Assembly: GCF_000513935.1 (NCBI RefSeq)
Contig: NZ_AZUY01000007.1
Span: forward strand, 17,807-81,806
Origin: Mesorhizobium sp. WSM3626
Lineage (GTDB): Bacteria; Pseudomonadota; Alphaproteobacteria; Rhizobiales; Rhizobiaceae
Length of the DNA: 64,000 nucleotides
Direction of reading: 5' to 3'
The notes under the pieces are model-generated. The model was given only the letters and a program-made list of their open reading frames with translations. It searched no databases and was not told the origin of the DNA. Below are positions 23,889 through 31,977 of the stretch, piece by piece. The position numbers and the translations under genes are program-made. Every line of letters starts with the position of its first letter. Within the stretch, counting starts at the first letter, position 1.

Positions 23889-24965
23889 CTACGAGGCTTG
23901 GCAGGCCTCGAAACTCTTCCTCAGCCGCTCGGCGTCGAGTTCGCGGCCGATGAACACCAGCCGGCTTTCGTGCTTCTCGCCGTCCTTCCAGGCGCGCTGG
24001 TGGTCGCCTTCGATGATCATGTGCACGCCCTGGATGACATAGCGCTCATCATCGCCCTTGAGCGCGATGATGCCTTTCAGTCGCAGGATGTTGGGGCCTT
24101 CCATCTGGGTGATCTTCTCGATCCAAGGGAAGAATTTCTTCGGGTCCATCTCGCCGCCGCGCAGCGACACCGACTGCACCGTCACGTCATGGATGTCGGA
24201 AGGATGTGCGTGATGGTCATGCCCGTCATGATCATGATGGTGGTGATCGTGGCCATCATGGTCGTGATGATCATGATCATGATCGTGGTCATGGTGATCA
24301 TGATCATCATGCGCCTCGAGGAAATGGGGATCGTTTTCCAATGCCCGGGACAGGTCGAAGGCGCCGCGGTCGAGCACTTCCGACAGCTCGACACCGGCGC
24401 GGGTCGTACGATGGATCCTGGCCGCCGGATTGATGGCGCGGATCGTCGCCTCGACCTTGGCGAGCTCTTCCGGGGTCACAAGGTCGGTCTTGTTGAGCAC
24501 GACGACGTCGGCGAAGGCGATCTGGTCCTCGGCTTCCCTGGAATCCTTGAGCCGCAGCGGCAAATGCTTGGCGTCGACCAGCGCCACCACGGCATCGAGC
24601 TTGGTCTTGGAGCGCACGTCGTCGTCCATGAAGAAGGTCTGCGCCACCGGCACCGGATCGGCGAGCCCGGTGGTCTCGACGACGATGGCGTCGAAGCGGC
24701 CGGGCCGGCGCATCAGGCCCTCGACGACGCGGATCAGGTCGCCGCGCACCGTGCAGCAGACGCAGCCATTGTTCATCTCGTAGATTTCCTCGTCGGATTC
24801 CACGATCAACTCGTTGTCGATGCCGATCTCGCCGAATTCGTTGACGATGACGGCGTAGCGCTTGCCGTGGGTCTCCGACAGGATGCGGTTGAGCAGCGTC
24901 GTCTTGCCGGCGCCGAGATAGCCGGTAAGAACGGTTACGGGGATCTGCGTCTGTGCGTCGCTCAT
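23889..24965 (-). CDS. CobW/G3E-family GTPase metallochaperone with His-rich loop
   Basis: 358-residue G3E GTPase of the CobW/YjiA/ZigA type. Walker A is GYLGAGKTT (15-23), the metal-binding CxCC motif is GCVCCTV (68-71), ETTG and NKTD complete the GTPase set, and the CobW C-terminal domain runs from about 275. Between them, residues 219-260 are an almost pure His/Asp stretch, expected to bind zinc, nickel or cobalt. Such proteins deliver metal to client enzymes, often under zinc limitation. The size and lack of cobalamin genes nearby favour a zinc-type COG0523 protein over cobalt-chelatase CobW. ATG 24965 has GAGG upstream. No Zur box was recognised in the 421 bases upstream. Confidence 0.88.
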   Translation of the reverse strand: MSDAQTQIPVTVLTGYLGAGKTTLLNRILSETHGKRYAVIVNEFGEIGIDNELIVESDEEIYEMNNGCVCCTVRGDLIRVVEGLMRRPGRFDAIVVETTGLADPVPVAQTFFMDDDVRSKTKLDAVVALVDAKHLPLRLKDSREAEDQIAFADVVVLNKTDLVTPEELAKVEATIRAINPAARIHRTTRAGVELSEVLDRGAFDLSRALENDPHFLEAHDDHDHHDHDHDHDHHDHDGHDHHHHDHDGHDHHAHPSDIHDVTVQSVSLRGGEMDPKKFFPWIEKITQMEGPNILRLKGIIALKGDDERYVIQGVHMIIEGDHQRAWKDGEKHESRLVFIGRELDAERLRKSFEACQAS

Positions 24966-25386
24966 GGCTTGCCTCGAAATGACTGGGCCCTGAAATCCAG
25001 GCCGCGAAAGGGATTGTCGGTTCCATATAGGATGTGCGCCGGGCTTTTGCACGGGGCAAACCATGGGCCAAATTTTACCGCTGGGATTCGTTCTGACATC
25101 GTGGCCGCGAAAAGCGGTCGCCGCCGCGCGATGGAATAATCAGGGGGTCGCCTTGCCCGGGCTGGCGGGTGTCGGACCGCATTCACGCAGCGGTTGGTCC
25201 GAATTTCCTGCACGCGAAACTCGTTTGTCATCTAACTGAAATAAACATCTGGCATCACCACGGCGGACACCGCAAATGCTTGCCGGCAAAGCTGTTTCGG
25301 ATGCCGGAATCTTTTTCGATCGTCGATTGCCAACCGGCCGGCTGCGTCTATGCTGTGCGCACCGGTACGGCCGAAGAGGGATGACC
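24966..25386. other. Gene-free interval between the CobW-like gene and marR
   Basis: 421 bases containing the divergent promoters of the CobW-like gene and marR. A plausible marR promoter is TTGCCA (25327-25332), 16 bases, TATGCT (25349-25354). Nothing else with codon-like structure or a convincing palindrome was seen. Confidence 0.5.
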
Positions 25387-25857
25387 ATGGCCAAGGCGGA
25401 CAAGACTGCAACGATGAGCCGGCTGCATTCGGCGGCAAGGCTGGCAAGGACCGCGCTGGCGGCACGGCTTCTGGCGCACGGCTTCTACGCCGGCCAGGAT
25501 CAGATCATGCTGTCGCTGGACCGCGAGGACGGCCAGACACCGGGCAATCTTGCCGGGCGTCTCGGCGTGCGTCCGCCGACCATCACCAAGACCATCAACC
25601 GGCTGCAGGCGCAGGGCTTTCTGGAAAAACGCGCATCGGAATCCGATGCCCGCCAGGCCCATATCTTCCTCACCGATACCGGCCGTGAAACCATCCGCGC
25701 CATCGAGAAGTCGGTGAAGAAGACCGAAAAGCAGGCGCTGAAGGGCCTCGACAAGAAAGACCAGAAGGCGCTGTTCAAGCTGCTCGCCCGTATCGAGGCC
25801 AACCTCTCCAACGAGGAACTGGTGCTGATCGACGACGACGCCGAGGCGGACGAATGA
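25387..25857 (+). CDS. MarR-family transcriptional regulator
   Basis: 156-residue winged-helix MarR protein: a helical dimerisation N-terminus, the HTH and wing (TPGNLAGRLGVRPPTITKTINRLQAQGFLEKRASESDARQA region, residues about 55-95) and a C-terminal helix. ATG 25387 sits seven bases after GAGG; ATG 25381 is nearly as good. The acidic tail (DDDAEADE) is unusual but common in rhizobial orthologues of this kind. It converges on the AraC regulator with 12 bases between stops. No adjacent efflux or degradation gene shares its strand, so its target is not evident. Confidence 0.9.
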   Translation: MAKADKTATMSRLHSAARLARTALAARLLAHGFYAGQDQIMLSLDREDGQTPGNLAGRLGVRPPTITKTINRLQAQGFLEKRASESDARQAHIFLTDTGRETIRAIEKSVKKTEKQALKGLDKKDQKALFKLLARIEANLSNEELVLIDDDAEADE

Positions 25858-25869
25858 TCTCTTCGGCTA

Positions 25870-26739
25870 TCAAGCCGCCGCGGCAGCTCCGTGGATCAAG
25901 GACGACCAGCGTCCCGGTGTCATGCCGAACGCTTTCTTGAATTGCCTGTTGAAATGGCTCTGGTCGCTGAAGCCGGCCTCGACCGCGATCTGCGCCAAGG
26001 GCTCGCCGGCGGCGATCATCCTGCGCGCGCTCTGAAGCCGGCGCATCACCAGGAAACGATGCGGACTGGTCGAGAAGGCCGCGCGGAAATGTCTCGACAG
26101 GGCATAGCGGTCGAGACCCGTGATGGCTTCCAACTCGTCCGAACGCACGGGCCGGTCGAGGTTTTCCGTGAGATATTCGCGCGCCAGTGTCGCCGCCCGC
26201 CACGCCGTCCCGGCTAGTGCCTTTGCCGGCTGACCGGCATGCCGGGCGAGGCTTTGCACCAGTTGAGCCAGGAAGTCTTCGATGAATAGCTCGTCGAGTT
26301 CCCGCTCCAATGGCCCAAGCGCCGAAAGCAGCGTCGCGCAAAAGGTATCGTCGGTCACCACGCCGTCGCTGACGAACGGCAACGCCGTGCCGCCGAGACA
26401 GTCGAGCATCATTGACGGCTCGAGATAGAGCATTCTGTAGCGCAGGCCTTCCTCGGTACCCGCGCCGCCATCGTGCAATTCGTCCGGATGCAGCACGATA
26501 ACCTGGCCGGGCAGGCTATGCCGCGCGGCACCACGATAGCGAAAGGTCTGCACGCCGCGCAGCGTCACCCCGATCGCATAGGTGTCGTGGCGATGGGGAT
26601 CGAAGGCGCTGCCGTGAAACCGCGCCTCGATGCGCTCCATCCCCGCAGGGTCGGGAGCGGAGATGATGCAGCTTTCAGCGGCATCGGCGCACAAACGTCC
26701 AAGACCCTCGAAGGCCTGGCGGTCTAGTTCGAACGACAT
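25870..26739 (-). CDS. AraC-family transcriptional regulator
   Basis: 289-residue AraC regulator. The N-terminal cupin (FDPHRHDTYAIGVTLRGVQTFRYRG, residues about 46-70, then VIVLHPDELHDGG) is a sensor domain, and the C-terminal 100 residues hold two HTH motifs (SDELEAITGLDRYALSRHFRAAF and LAQIAVEAGFSDQSHFNRQFKKAFGMTPGRW). A strong AAGGAG site precedes ATG 26739. It is divergent from the DUF2000 gene across 53 bases, the usual layout for an AraC regulator and its target, but that target carries a frameshift here. Confidence 0.9.
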   Translation of the reverse strand: MSFELDRQAFEGLGRLCADAAESCIISAPDPAGMERIEARFHGSAFDPHRHDTYAIGVTLRGVQTFRYRGAARHSLPGQVIVLHPDELHDGGAGTEEGLRYRMLYLEPSMMLDCLGGTALPFVSDGVVTDDTFCATLLSALGPLERELDELFIEDFLAQLVQSLARHAGQPAKALAGTAWRAATLAREYLTENLDRPVRSDELEAITGLDRYALSRHFRAAFSTSPHRFLVMRRLQSARRMIAAGEPLAQIAVEAGFSDQSHFNRQFKKAFGMTPGRWSSLIHGAAAAA

Positions 26740-26792
26740 CGTCTCCTTCAGCCTCGCAATACGGGGCCTAACCTCGAATGGCGCATTTTCTC

Positions 26793-27199
26793 ATGTTTGA
26801 TACGAATTTGCAATCGTACTGCGGGAAGACCTGCCCGTCTGGCAGAAACTCAACGTCACCGCCTTCCTGACCAGCGGCGTCGTCGCGCAATTCCCCGACA
26901 TCATCGGCGAGCCCTATCGCGACCGCGCCGACAATCTCTACAATCCCCTATCGATCCAGCCGGTCATCGTGCTCTCGGCCGACCATGCGGCGCTTGGTGC
27001 GATCCACCGGCGTGCGCTGGAACGCGGCGTCACCACCTCGCTCTATGTCGAGGAGATGTTTTCGACCGGCTTCGACGCCGCCAATCGCGCCGTCTTTGCC
27101 GAATTCGCGCCCGAAGACGCCAAGGTGGTCGGCATCGCGCTGCGCGCAGGGAAGAAGGTCGTCGACAAGATCACCAAGGGTGCCCGCATGCATGCATAG
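26793..27199 (+). pseudogene. DUF2000 family gene with a start-proximal frameshift
   Basis: ATG 26793 reads MFDTN, then loses the family frame. The rest of the gene is open in another frame from TTT 26807: FAIVLREDLPVWQKL, then GEPYRDRADNLYNPL, HRRALERGVTTSLYVEEMF and a KKVVDKITKGARMHA end, which is a complete DUF2000 protein of about 135 residues. Restoring one base after 26806 (AA to AAA) would join the two frames, giving MFDTKFAIVLRED. No ATG, GTG or TTG lies in the long frame before the first conserved strand. Either the gene is inactivated or the assembly lost a base. Role of DUF2000 proteins is unknown. It is divergent from the AraC gene. Confidence 0.75.
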
Positions 27200-27227
27200 A
27201 GGCAAACTCACAAACTCAATCGACTGG

Positions 27228-28460
27228 CTACCGCCGATCGAGAAAAGCTGCATACAGTCCCGCCAGCAATGCGAATATCGCCGACACCAGCATCATGGAA
27301 AAAAGCGCTGGAGCTGAATCTGCAAGAAACAGGCCGGCGATGGAGGCGATGAGTGCCCCGCCGCCGATCCTCATTGCGGCGGCCAGTCCTGCCGCGGTGC
27401 CAACAACATCCGGCCGTACCGACAATGCGCCGCTGTTGGCGGCGGGCATGGTCAACCCGTTGCCGATACCGATGAACACGCAAGGTCCAAAGAAGGCCAG
27501 AACGTGAGTGGTGCCAAAGCTTGACAGGACCAGGCCGATCACCAGACCCGCGCAGGTCAGGAGGCGCGCAAAAACAAGTGTGGCGCCCAGCGAGATCTTC
27601 GAGGCATATCGCCCGGCCAAATAGCTGCCGAGAAGGAAGCCGGTCGGGACTAATCCCATGTAAAAGCCGAGCTTCATGCTTGACCCACCGAGCGCATCGC
27701 CGACGATCAATGGCGCTCCTCCGAGGAACACATAAAGCACGCCCATCGAGCAGGCCATGCACAGGGTGTGGGCCCAAAACCGCGCCGACCGGAGGAGCAG
27801 TCCATATGAGGCAGCGTAGTTCCCATCGGACCTCGACAATGGGGTGGCCGTTCTCCTGATCTCGCGCATGGATAAGGCCAAGGTTGCCGCGCCGAGGATC
27901 GCGAAGACAATGAAGCTTGACCGCCATCCGAACAGTTCGTCCAGCGACCCGCCCAACAAGGGACCGACCATGGGTGCGAGCGCCCACCCCATGGCGAGAT
28001 AACCAAATTTGCTGGCGGCTTCGCGCTCACCCGATGTCTCTTTGATGATGACCAGAGCGACGGAGTAGCAAGGGCCAATGCACGCTTGCATAGCGCGAAA
28101 CAGAAGAAAAATGCCGATGTTGGGGGCCAGGGCGCAGCCGATGGACGCGGCGACGAAGATCAGGAGAGATGCCAAGACGACCAGCCTTCGCCCAAATCGG
28201 TCCGATATTGCGCCTCCGGCGGCCTCTATGAGGGCGGTGATAATCGCAAAGCCGGCAACCGACAGATTGACCAATGCGAAATCAGCTTGAAACGTTGCGG
28301 CAATGTTCGGCAGCGACGGCAAAATCATGTTCACCGGCAACACTGCAAGAGCTGAAAGCAGAATGAGAGTGATTAGTCGGGGTGGAGCAGCCGGTTCGGA
28401 GAATATCGTTTTCCTGATTGTGTCTGTGCTCGGACTCGGAATGGGGTTGTCGCTCGCCAT
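27228..28460 (-). CDS. Bcr/CflA-type MFS drug efflux transporter
   Basis: 410-residue major facilitator with about twelve membrane segments. The loop motif between segments 2 and 3, GGAISDRFGRRLVVLASL, and the segment 5 motif region (MGWALAPMVGPLLGG) identify a 12-TM drug/H+ antiporter of the Bcr/CflA group. ATG 28460 is chosen because the upstream 22 residues of the longest frame are unlike the family. Upstream on the same strand lies a structured element that ends in a terminator-like hairpin (28612-28527), so transcription into the gene may be attenuated. Substrate unknown; bicyclomycin, sulfonamide or chloramphenicol-type compounds are known for relatives. Confidence 0.88.
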   Translation of the reverse strand: MASDNPIPSPSTDTIRKTIFSEPAAPPRLITLILLSALAVLPVNMILPSLPNIAATFQADFALVNLSVAGFAIITALIEAAGGAISDRFGRRLVVLASLLIFVAASIGCALAPNIGIFLLFRAMQACIGPCYSVALVIIKETSGEREAASKFGYLAMGWALAPMVGPLLGGSLDELFGWRSSFIVFAILGAATLALSMREIRRTATPLSRSDGNYAASYGLLLRSARFWAHTLCMACSMGVLYVFLGGAPLIVGDALGGSSMKLGFYMGLVPTGFLLGSYLAGRYASKISLGATLVFARLLTCAGLVIGLVLSSFGTTHVLAFFGPCVFIGIGNGLTMPAANSGALSVRPDVVGTAAGLAAAMRIGGGALIASIAGLFLADSAPALFSMMLVSAIFALLAGLYAAFLDRR

Positions 28461-28526
28461 GATCTCGTTCGCCTGGTCGGTGGGATTGAAGTGAGGGTCT
28501 GACGGGGCGGCCCAAATTCCGGGCAT

Positions 28527-28550
28527 AAAAAAAGGCCCCGTCTGGAGCCT
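28527..28550 (-). terminator. Rho-independent terminator in the MFS leader
   Basis: Minus strand hairpin AGGCTCC-AGAC-GGGGCCT (28550-28533, one T-G pair) followed by seven T (28533-28527). It lies 67 bases before the MFS start codon and directly after the folded element, so it would stop transcripts before the gene unless prevented. Confidence 0.7.
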
Positions 28551-28612
28551 GCTTACCGCGCATGGTGCTTTCGCCGGATGGTTACACCATCCTGCCCATG
28601 CGCTCTCTTACC
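28533..28612 (-). ncRNA. Putative structured leader RNA upstream of the MFS efflux gene
   Basis: Minus-strand transcript would fold with an outer stem GCGCATGG/CCATGCGC (28603-28596 with 28565-28558) enclosing a perfect hairpin GGATGGT-GTA-ACCATCC (28592-28576) and the loop GGCGAAAGCA, then run into a terminator. GGTAAG occurs on both flanks. The layout (aptamer-like fold, terminator, efflux gene) suggests a riboswitch or attenuator; a free small RNA is the alternative. I do not recognise a known class. Confidence 0.45.
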
Positions 28613-28882
28613 ACGATGAAAATCATTGCGATGTTCATGGCATCACGGCTAGGCGGAAAGGTGCATGTCGTCAAGTCGGCATGCTTTCGACGTCGATCAA
28701 CAAAAAAAGACCATGGAGCCTGTACTCAGACTTGACCTGAGCTGGTGGCGGTTTGGGCCGTGACATGCCGGACGAGGCTAAGCCTGTCCAGGCGTCTTGT
28801 TGTGCCAGACGTTTTTGGCTTGCCGGCAAGCGACAATTCCCGCAAAGGTGGGCTCCAGCCCAGCTTTTCCCCCGGCCTGCAC

Positions 28883-29824
28883 GTGAATCCTTCCCAAAGA
28901 GATGCAGAAAGCGCGACGCCGCCGGTGGCGATCCTGTGCATGCTGACGACCTATGTCTTCTTCACCTTCCTCGACACCAGCAGCAAATATCTCGTCCTTG
29001 CAGGCGTCTCCGTCCTGATCGTCGCCTGGGTGCGCTTTGCCGTGCATGTCGTGCTGGTCGGGGCGCTGCTGCGCGGCTGGCGCGAGCCGGTGCGGTTCCG
29101 CCCGGTCAACTTGCCCGCGCATGTGATACGCGGCGCCTTCCTGTTCGGCTCGACCATGTTCAACGTCCTGGCGCTGCGCTCCCTGCAACTGGCCGAGACG
29201 ACATCGATCTATTTCTTCGGGCCCATGGTGATCACCGCGCTTGCCGGCCCGCTGCTGGGCGAATGGGCCGGCTGGCGGCGTTGGCTGGCGATCCTGGCCG
29301 CTTTCGCCGGGGTCTTGATCATCACGAGGCCGGGTGTCGGTGTTTTCGGCGTGGGACATCTCTTCGCGCTCGGCTCGATGCTGTCGAACTGCTTCTATGT
29401 CATCATGACGCGCCGCATGTCGGCGACCGAAACGTCGGAAAGCCTGATCCTGTTCTCGGCGCTGGCGCCGGCGGTGCTGCTTTTACCCATGCTGCCGTTC
29501 TCCTTCTCCTTGCCGCACGATGGCTGGCACTGGTTCATCCTGCTCATGCTTGGTGTGTTCGGTGGCGTCGGCCATTGGCTGCTGGTGCAGGCCTATCGGC
29601 TGGCGACGACCACGGCGCTGGCGCCCTATCCCTATTCGCAGATGGTGTGGATGATCATTTCCGGCTGGCTTGTCTTCAAGCAGTTCCCCGACCGCTGGAC
29701 GCTGGTCGGCGCCGCCATCATCGTCGCCAGCGGCCTCTACATCGTCCATCGCGAACACCGGCTCAGGCTGCGCAGCCGCGCGGCCTCGGATGTCGAGGCC
29801 GAAGCGCTGGCAAAAAAACTTTGA
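28883..29824 (+). CDS. EamA/DMT-superfamily membrane transporter
   Basis: About 313-residue drug/metabolite transporter with ten predicted membrane segments in two EamA repeats (first from PPVAILCMLTTYVFF, second from GHLFALGSMLSNCFYV). The family exports or imports metabolites such as amino acids or nucleosides; the substrate is not predictable. The start is uncertain: GTG 28883 places 12 residues before the first membrane segment, ATG 28940 would cut into it, and further upstream the frame is open to 28745 without a good start or ribosome site. It stands alone and is followed 65 bases later by the LacI gene. Confidence 0.82.
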   Translation: MNPSQRDAESATPPVAILCMLTTYVFFTFLDTSSKYLVLAGVSVLIVAWVRFAVHVVLVGALLRGWREPVRFRPVNLPAHVIRGAFLFGSTMFNVLALRSLQLAETTSIYFFGPMVITALAGPLLGEWAGWRRWLAILAAFAGVLIITRPGVGVFGVGHLFALGSMLSNCFYVIMTRRMSATETSESLILFSALAPAVLLLPMLPFSFSLPHDGWHWFILLMLGVFGGVGHWLLVQAYRLATTTALAPYPYSQMVWMIISGWLVFKQFPDRWTLVGAAIIVASGLYIVHREHRLRLRSRAASDVEAEALAKKL

Positions 29825-29889
29825 TTTGGCCCCGATCGATGGCATAAGGCCGCCCTTAAACAGTTTAAAAAACGACGGGGAGCGAAAGC

Positions 29890-30912
29890 CTGGCACAGAA
29901 GATCAAGCTGTCGACGATCGCGGATGCGCTCGGCGTGTCCACGGCCACGGTTTCGCTGGCGCTGCGCGACAGTCCGCTGGTCGCCGGCTCGACGCGCGAC
30001 CGCATCAAGGAACACGCCCGCGCCATCGGCTATATCTACAACCGCCGCGCCGCCAGTCTGCGCACCTCGCGCTCGGGTATTGTCGGTGTCGTCGTGCACG
30101 ACATCATGAACCCGTTCTTCGCCGAGATCCTGCGCTCGATCGAGAGCGAGCTCGACCGCAGCCGGCAAACCTTCATCCTGTCCAATCATTATGATCAGCT
30201 CGAAAAGCAGCGCACCTTCATCGATACGCTGCTGCAGCTCGGCGCCGACGGCGTCATCATGTCGCCGGCCATCGGCACGCCCGCATCAGATATCGTCATG
30301 GCCGAGGAGAACGGCTTGCCGGCGGTGCTGATCGCACGCACCGTGGAGGGCGCCGACGTGCCGGTGTTTCGCGGTGACGATGCCTATGGCACGGGCCTCG
30401 CCACCAACCACCTGATCTCGCTCGGCCACAAGCGCATCGCCATGATCGGCGGCACCGACCAGACCTCGACAGGGCGTGATCGCTACCAGGGCTATGTCAA
30501 CGCCATGGAGGCGGCGGGGCTTGAAGTCAGACCGTCCTGGCGCATTGCCGGCCCGCGCACCAAGCAAGCCGGCTTCGAGGCGGCCGGGCAGTTCCTGGCG
30601 CTGAAGGACAGACCGACCGCCGCCTGCTGCTGGAACGACCTCGTCGCCATCGGCCTGATGAACGGCATAGCGCGCGCCGGCCTGGTGCCGGGCATCGACA
30701 TCTCCGTTACCGGCTATGACGATCTCGAGGAGGCGGCGATCGCCACGCCGGCGCTGACCACCGTCTGGAACGGGCAGCGCGAGGTCGGCCGCCGCGCCGC
30801 CAGCGCGCTGCTCGACAAGCTCAACGGGCAGACGGTGCGGCCCTCGCAGGAATTGATCAAGCCTGAACTGCATGTGCGCCAGTCGACCGGCAAGCCGGTG
30901 GAGCGTGCATGA
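29890..30912 (+). CDS. LacI-family transcriptional regulator with apparent CTG start
   Basis: About 340-residue LacI/GalR regulator. The first 26 residues read (M)AQKIKLSTIADALGVSTATV, the canonical LacI HTH, but the codon in the start position is CTG 29890, preceded by GGGGAG at an eight-base spacing; no ATG, GTG or TTG lies between it and the in-frame stop at 29866. GTG 29935 would delete most of the HTH. After the hinge (YIYNRRAASLRTSRSGIVGVV) comes the periplasmic-binding-like effector domain (DDAYGTGLATNHLISLGHKRIAMIGG, TGYDDLEEA). Its stop overlaps the dehydrogenase start (ATGA), so both are in one operon and the regulator probably senses a related hydroxy acid or sugar. Confidence 0.85.
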   Translation: MAQKIKLSTIADALGVSTATVSLALRDSPLVAGSTRDRIKEHARAIGYIYNRRAASLRTSRSGIVGVVVHDIMNPFFAEILRSIESELDRSRQTFILSNHYDQLEKQRTFIDTLLQLGADGVIMSPAIGTPASDIVMAEENGLPAVLIARTVEGADVPVFRGDDAYGTGLATNHLISLGHKRIAMIGGTDQTSTGRDRYQGYVNAMEAAGLEVRPSWRIAGPRTKQAGFEAAGQFLALKDRPTAACCWNDLVAIGLMNGIARAGLVPGIDISVTGYDDLEEAAIATPALTTVWNGQREVGRRAASALLDKLNGQTVRPSQELIKPELHVRQSTGKPVERA

Positions 30913-31892
30913 CCAGGGCCAAGGATCTGCAAGCCGTTGCCATTTTGGTGCCGGCGGATTTCAGCGATCACGCCGTCGGGCGTATCGAACGGACCTTCAG
31001 GCGCGTCCGCATCGAGCGCGCCGATCCGGCGCTGGTCACCGAGGAGATGCGCCGCGCCGTGCGTGGCATCGCATCCTTTGCCGGCATCAGTGCGGCGATG
31101 ATGGATGCGTTGCCCAATCTCGAACTCATCGCCTCCTTCGGCGTCGGCTATGATTCGGTCGACGTCCACCATGCGGCGGCGAAGAACATCATGGTCACCA
31201 ACACGCCCGACGTCCTGACCGAGGAGGTCGCCGACACCGCGATCGGCCTGCTGATCAACACAATCCGCGACCTGCCGCGCGCCGAGACCTGGCTGCGTGA
31301 CGGCAGCTGGGTGCGCAAGGGTAACTATCCGCTGAGCCGGCTGACCTTGCGCGCGCGCCGTGTCGGCATTTTCGGCATGGGCCGCATCGGCCAGGCCATT
31401 GCACGGCGGCTGGAGGCGTTCGGACTGCCGGTCGCCTATCACAACCGACGTCGTGTCGAAGGTCTTGCCTACCAGTATCACGCGACGCTGAAGGGGTTGG
31501 CCGAGGCAGTCGACACGCTGATTTCGGTGGCGCCCGGCGGTGCTTCGACACAGAAAGCGGTCAATGCCGACATACTGTCGGCGCTCGGCGCGAACGGCGT
31601 CTTCGTCAACATCGGCCGCGGCAGCACCGTCGACGAGGCGGCCCTGGCGGTCGCTCTCGCCGACGGCACCATCGCCGCAGCCGGGCTCGATGTCTTCGCC
31701 GACGAGCCGAATGTCCCCAAGGCGTTGCTCGACTTGCCAAACACCTCTCTGTTGCCGCATGTCGGCTCGGCTTCGGAGCACACGCGCCGCGCCATGGCCG
31801 ATCTGTGCGTCGACAATCTGGTGTCGTGGTTCAGCGAGCGCCGGCCGCTGACACCGGTGCCCGAGACGGCGCATGTGCGGGCGCACAGCTGA
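30909..31892 (+). CDS. D-2-hydroxyacid dehydrogenase (glyoxylate/hydroxypyruvate reductase-like)
   Basis: 327-residue NAD(P)-dependent D-isomer-specific 2-hydroxyacid dehydrogenase. The nucleotide-binding motif GMGRIG is at 156-161; the catalytic set is Arg237 (NIGRG), Glu266 (DVFADEP) and His284 (LLPHVGS). The substrate loop ASFGVGYDSVD is as in GhrB/hydroxypyruvate reductases. It is translated from an ATGA overlap with the LacI gene. Reducing glyoxylate or hydroxypyruvate would fit the glycerate kinase and glyoxylate-forming genes of the purine island, but it is 13 kb away and under a separate regulator, so this link is speculative. Confidence 0.9.
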   Translation: MTRAKDLQAVAILVPADFSDHAVGRIERTFRRVRIERADPALVTEEMRRAVRGIASFAGISAAMMDALPNLELIASFGVGYDSVDVHHAAAKNIMVTNTPDVLTEEVADTAIGLLINTIRDLPRAETWLRDGSWVRKGNYPLSRLTLRARRVGIFGMGRIGQAIARRLEAFGLPVAYHNRRRVEGLAYQYHATLKGLAEAVDTLISVAPGGASTQKAVNADILSALGANGVFVNIGRGSTVDEAALAVALADGTIAAAGLDVFADEPNVPKALLDLPNTSLLPHVGSASEHTRRAMADLCVDNLVSWFSERRPLTPVPETAHVRAHS

Positions 31893-31914
31893 GCGCCCGG
31901 CTTCGCCATATTTA

Positions 31915-31930
31915 TTAACGTCTGCTTAAC
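31915..31930. promoter_or_regulatory. Candidate CtrA box
   Basis: TTAA-CGTCTGC-TTAAC matches the full TTAA-N7-TTAAC consensus of the alphaproteobacterial cell-cycle regulator CtrA. It lies 48 bases before the start of the inhibitor-like gene at 31978. AT-rich strings are rare here, which lowers but does not remove the risk of chance. Confidence 0.4.
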
Positions 31931-31977
31931 CCTTTGAAATCATTGTTCATCCTGTGCGTGCGTGGGTGAAGATCAGG

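Larger units (their letters stand above)
28461..28882. other. Gene-free interval between the MFS gene and the EamA transporter
   Basis: 422 bases. The minus-strand structured element (28533-28612) and its terminator occupy the MFS-proximal part. The stretch 28613-28882 is open in the EamA frame from 28745 but lacks a good start before 28883, and no other feature was seen. Confidence 0.5.

Noticed and set aside
24205..24310. Regular CATGAT-type repeats that look like a short CRISPR or satellite
   Set aside because: They encode the His/Asp tract of the CobW-like protein; there are no spacers and no cas genes.
28533..28612. Folded element as a tRNA or tRNA-like fragment
   Set aside because: No T-arm GTTCNANNC, no anticodon arm and no CCA-adjacent acceptor stem; it fits a leader with a terminator instead.
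28745..28882. Upstream extension of the EamA transporter to GTG 28745
   Set aside because: The added residues are basic and polar, unlike the family, and no ribosome site supports that start.
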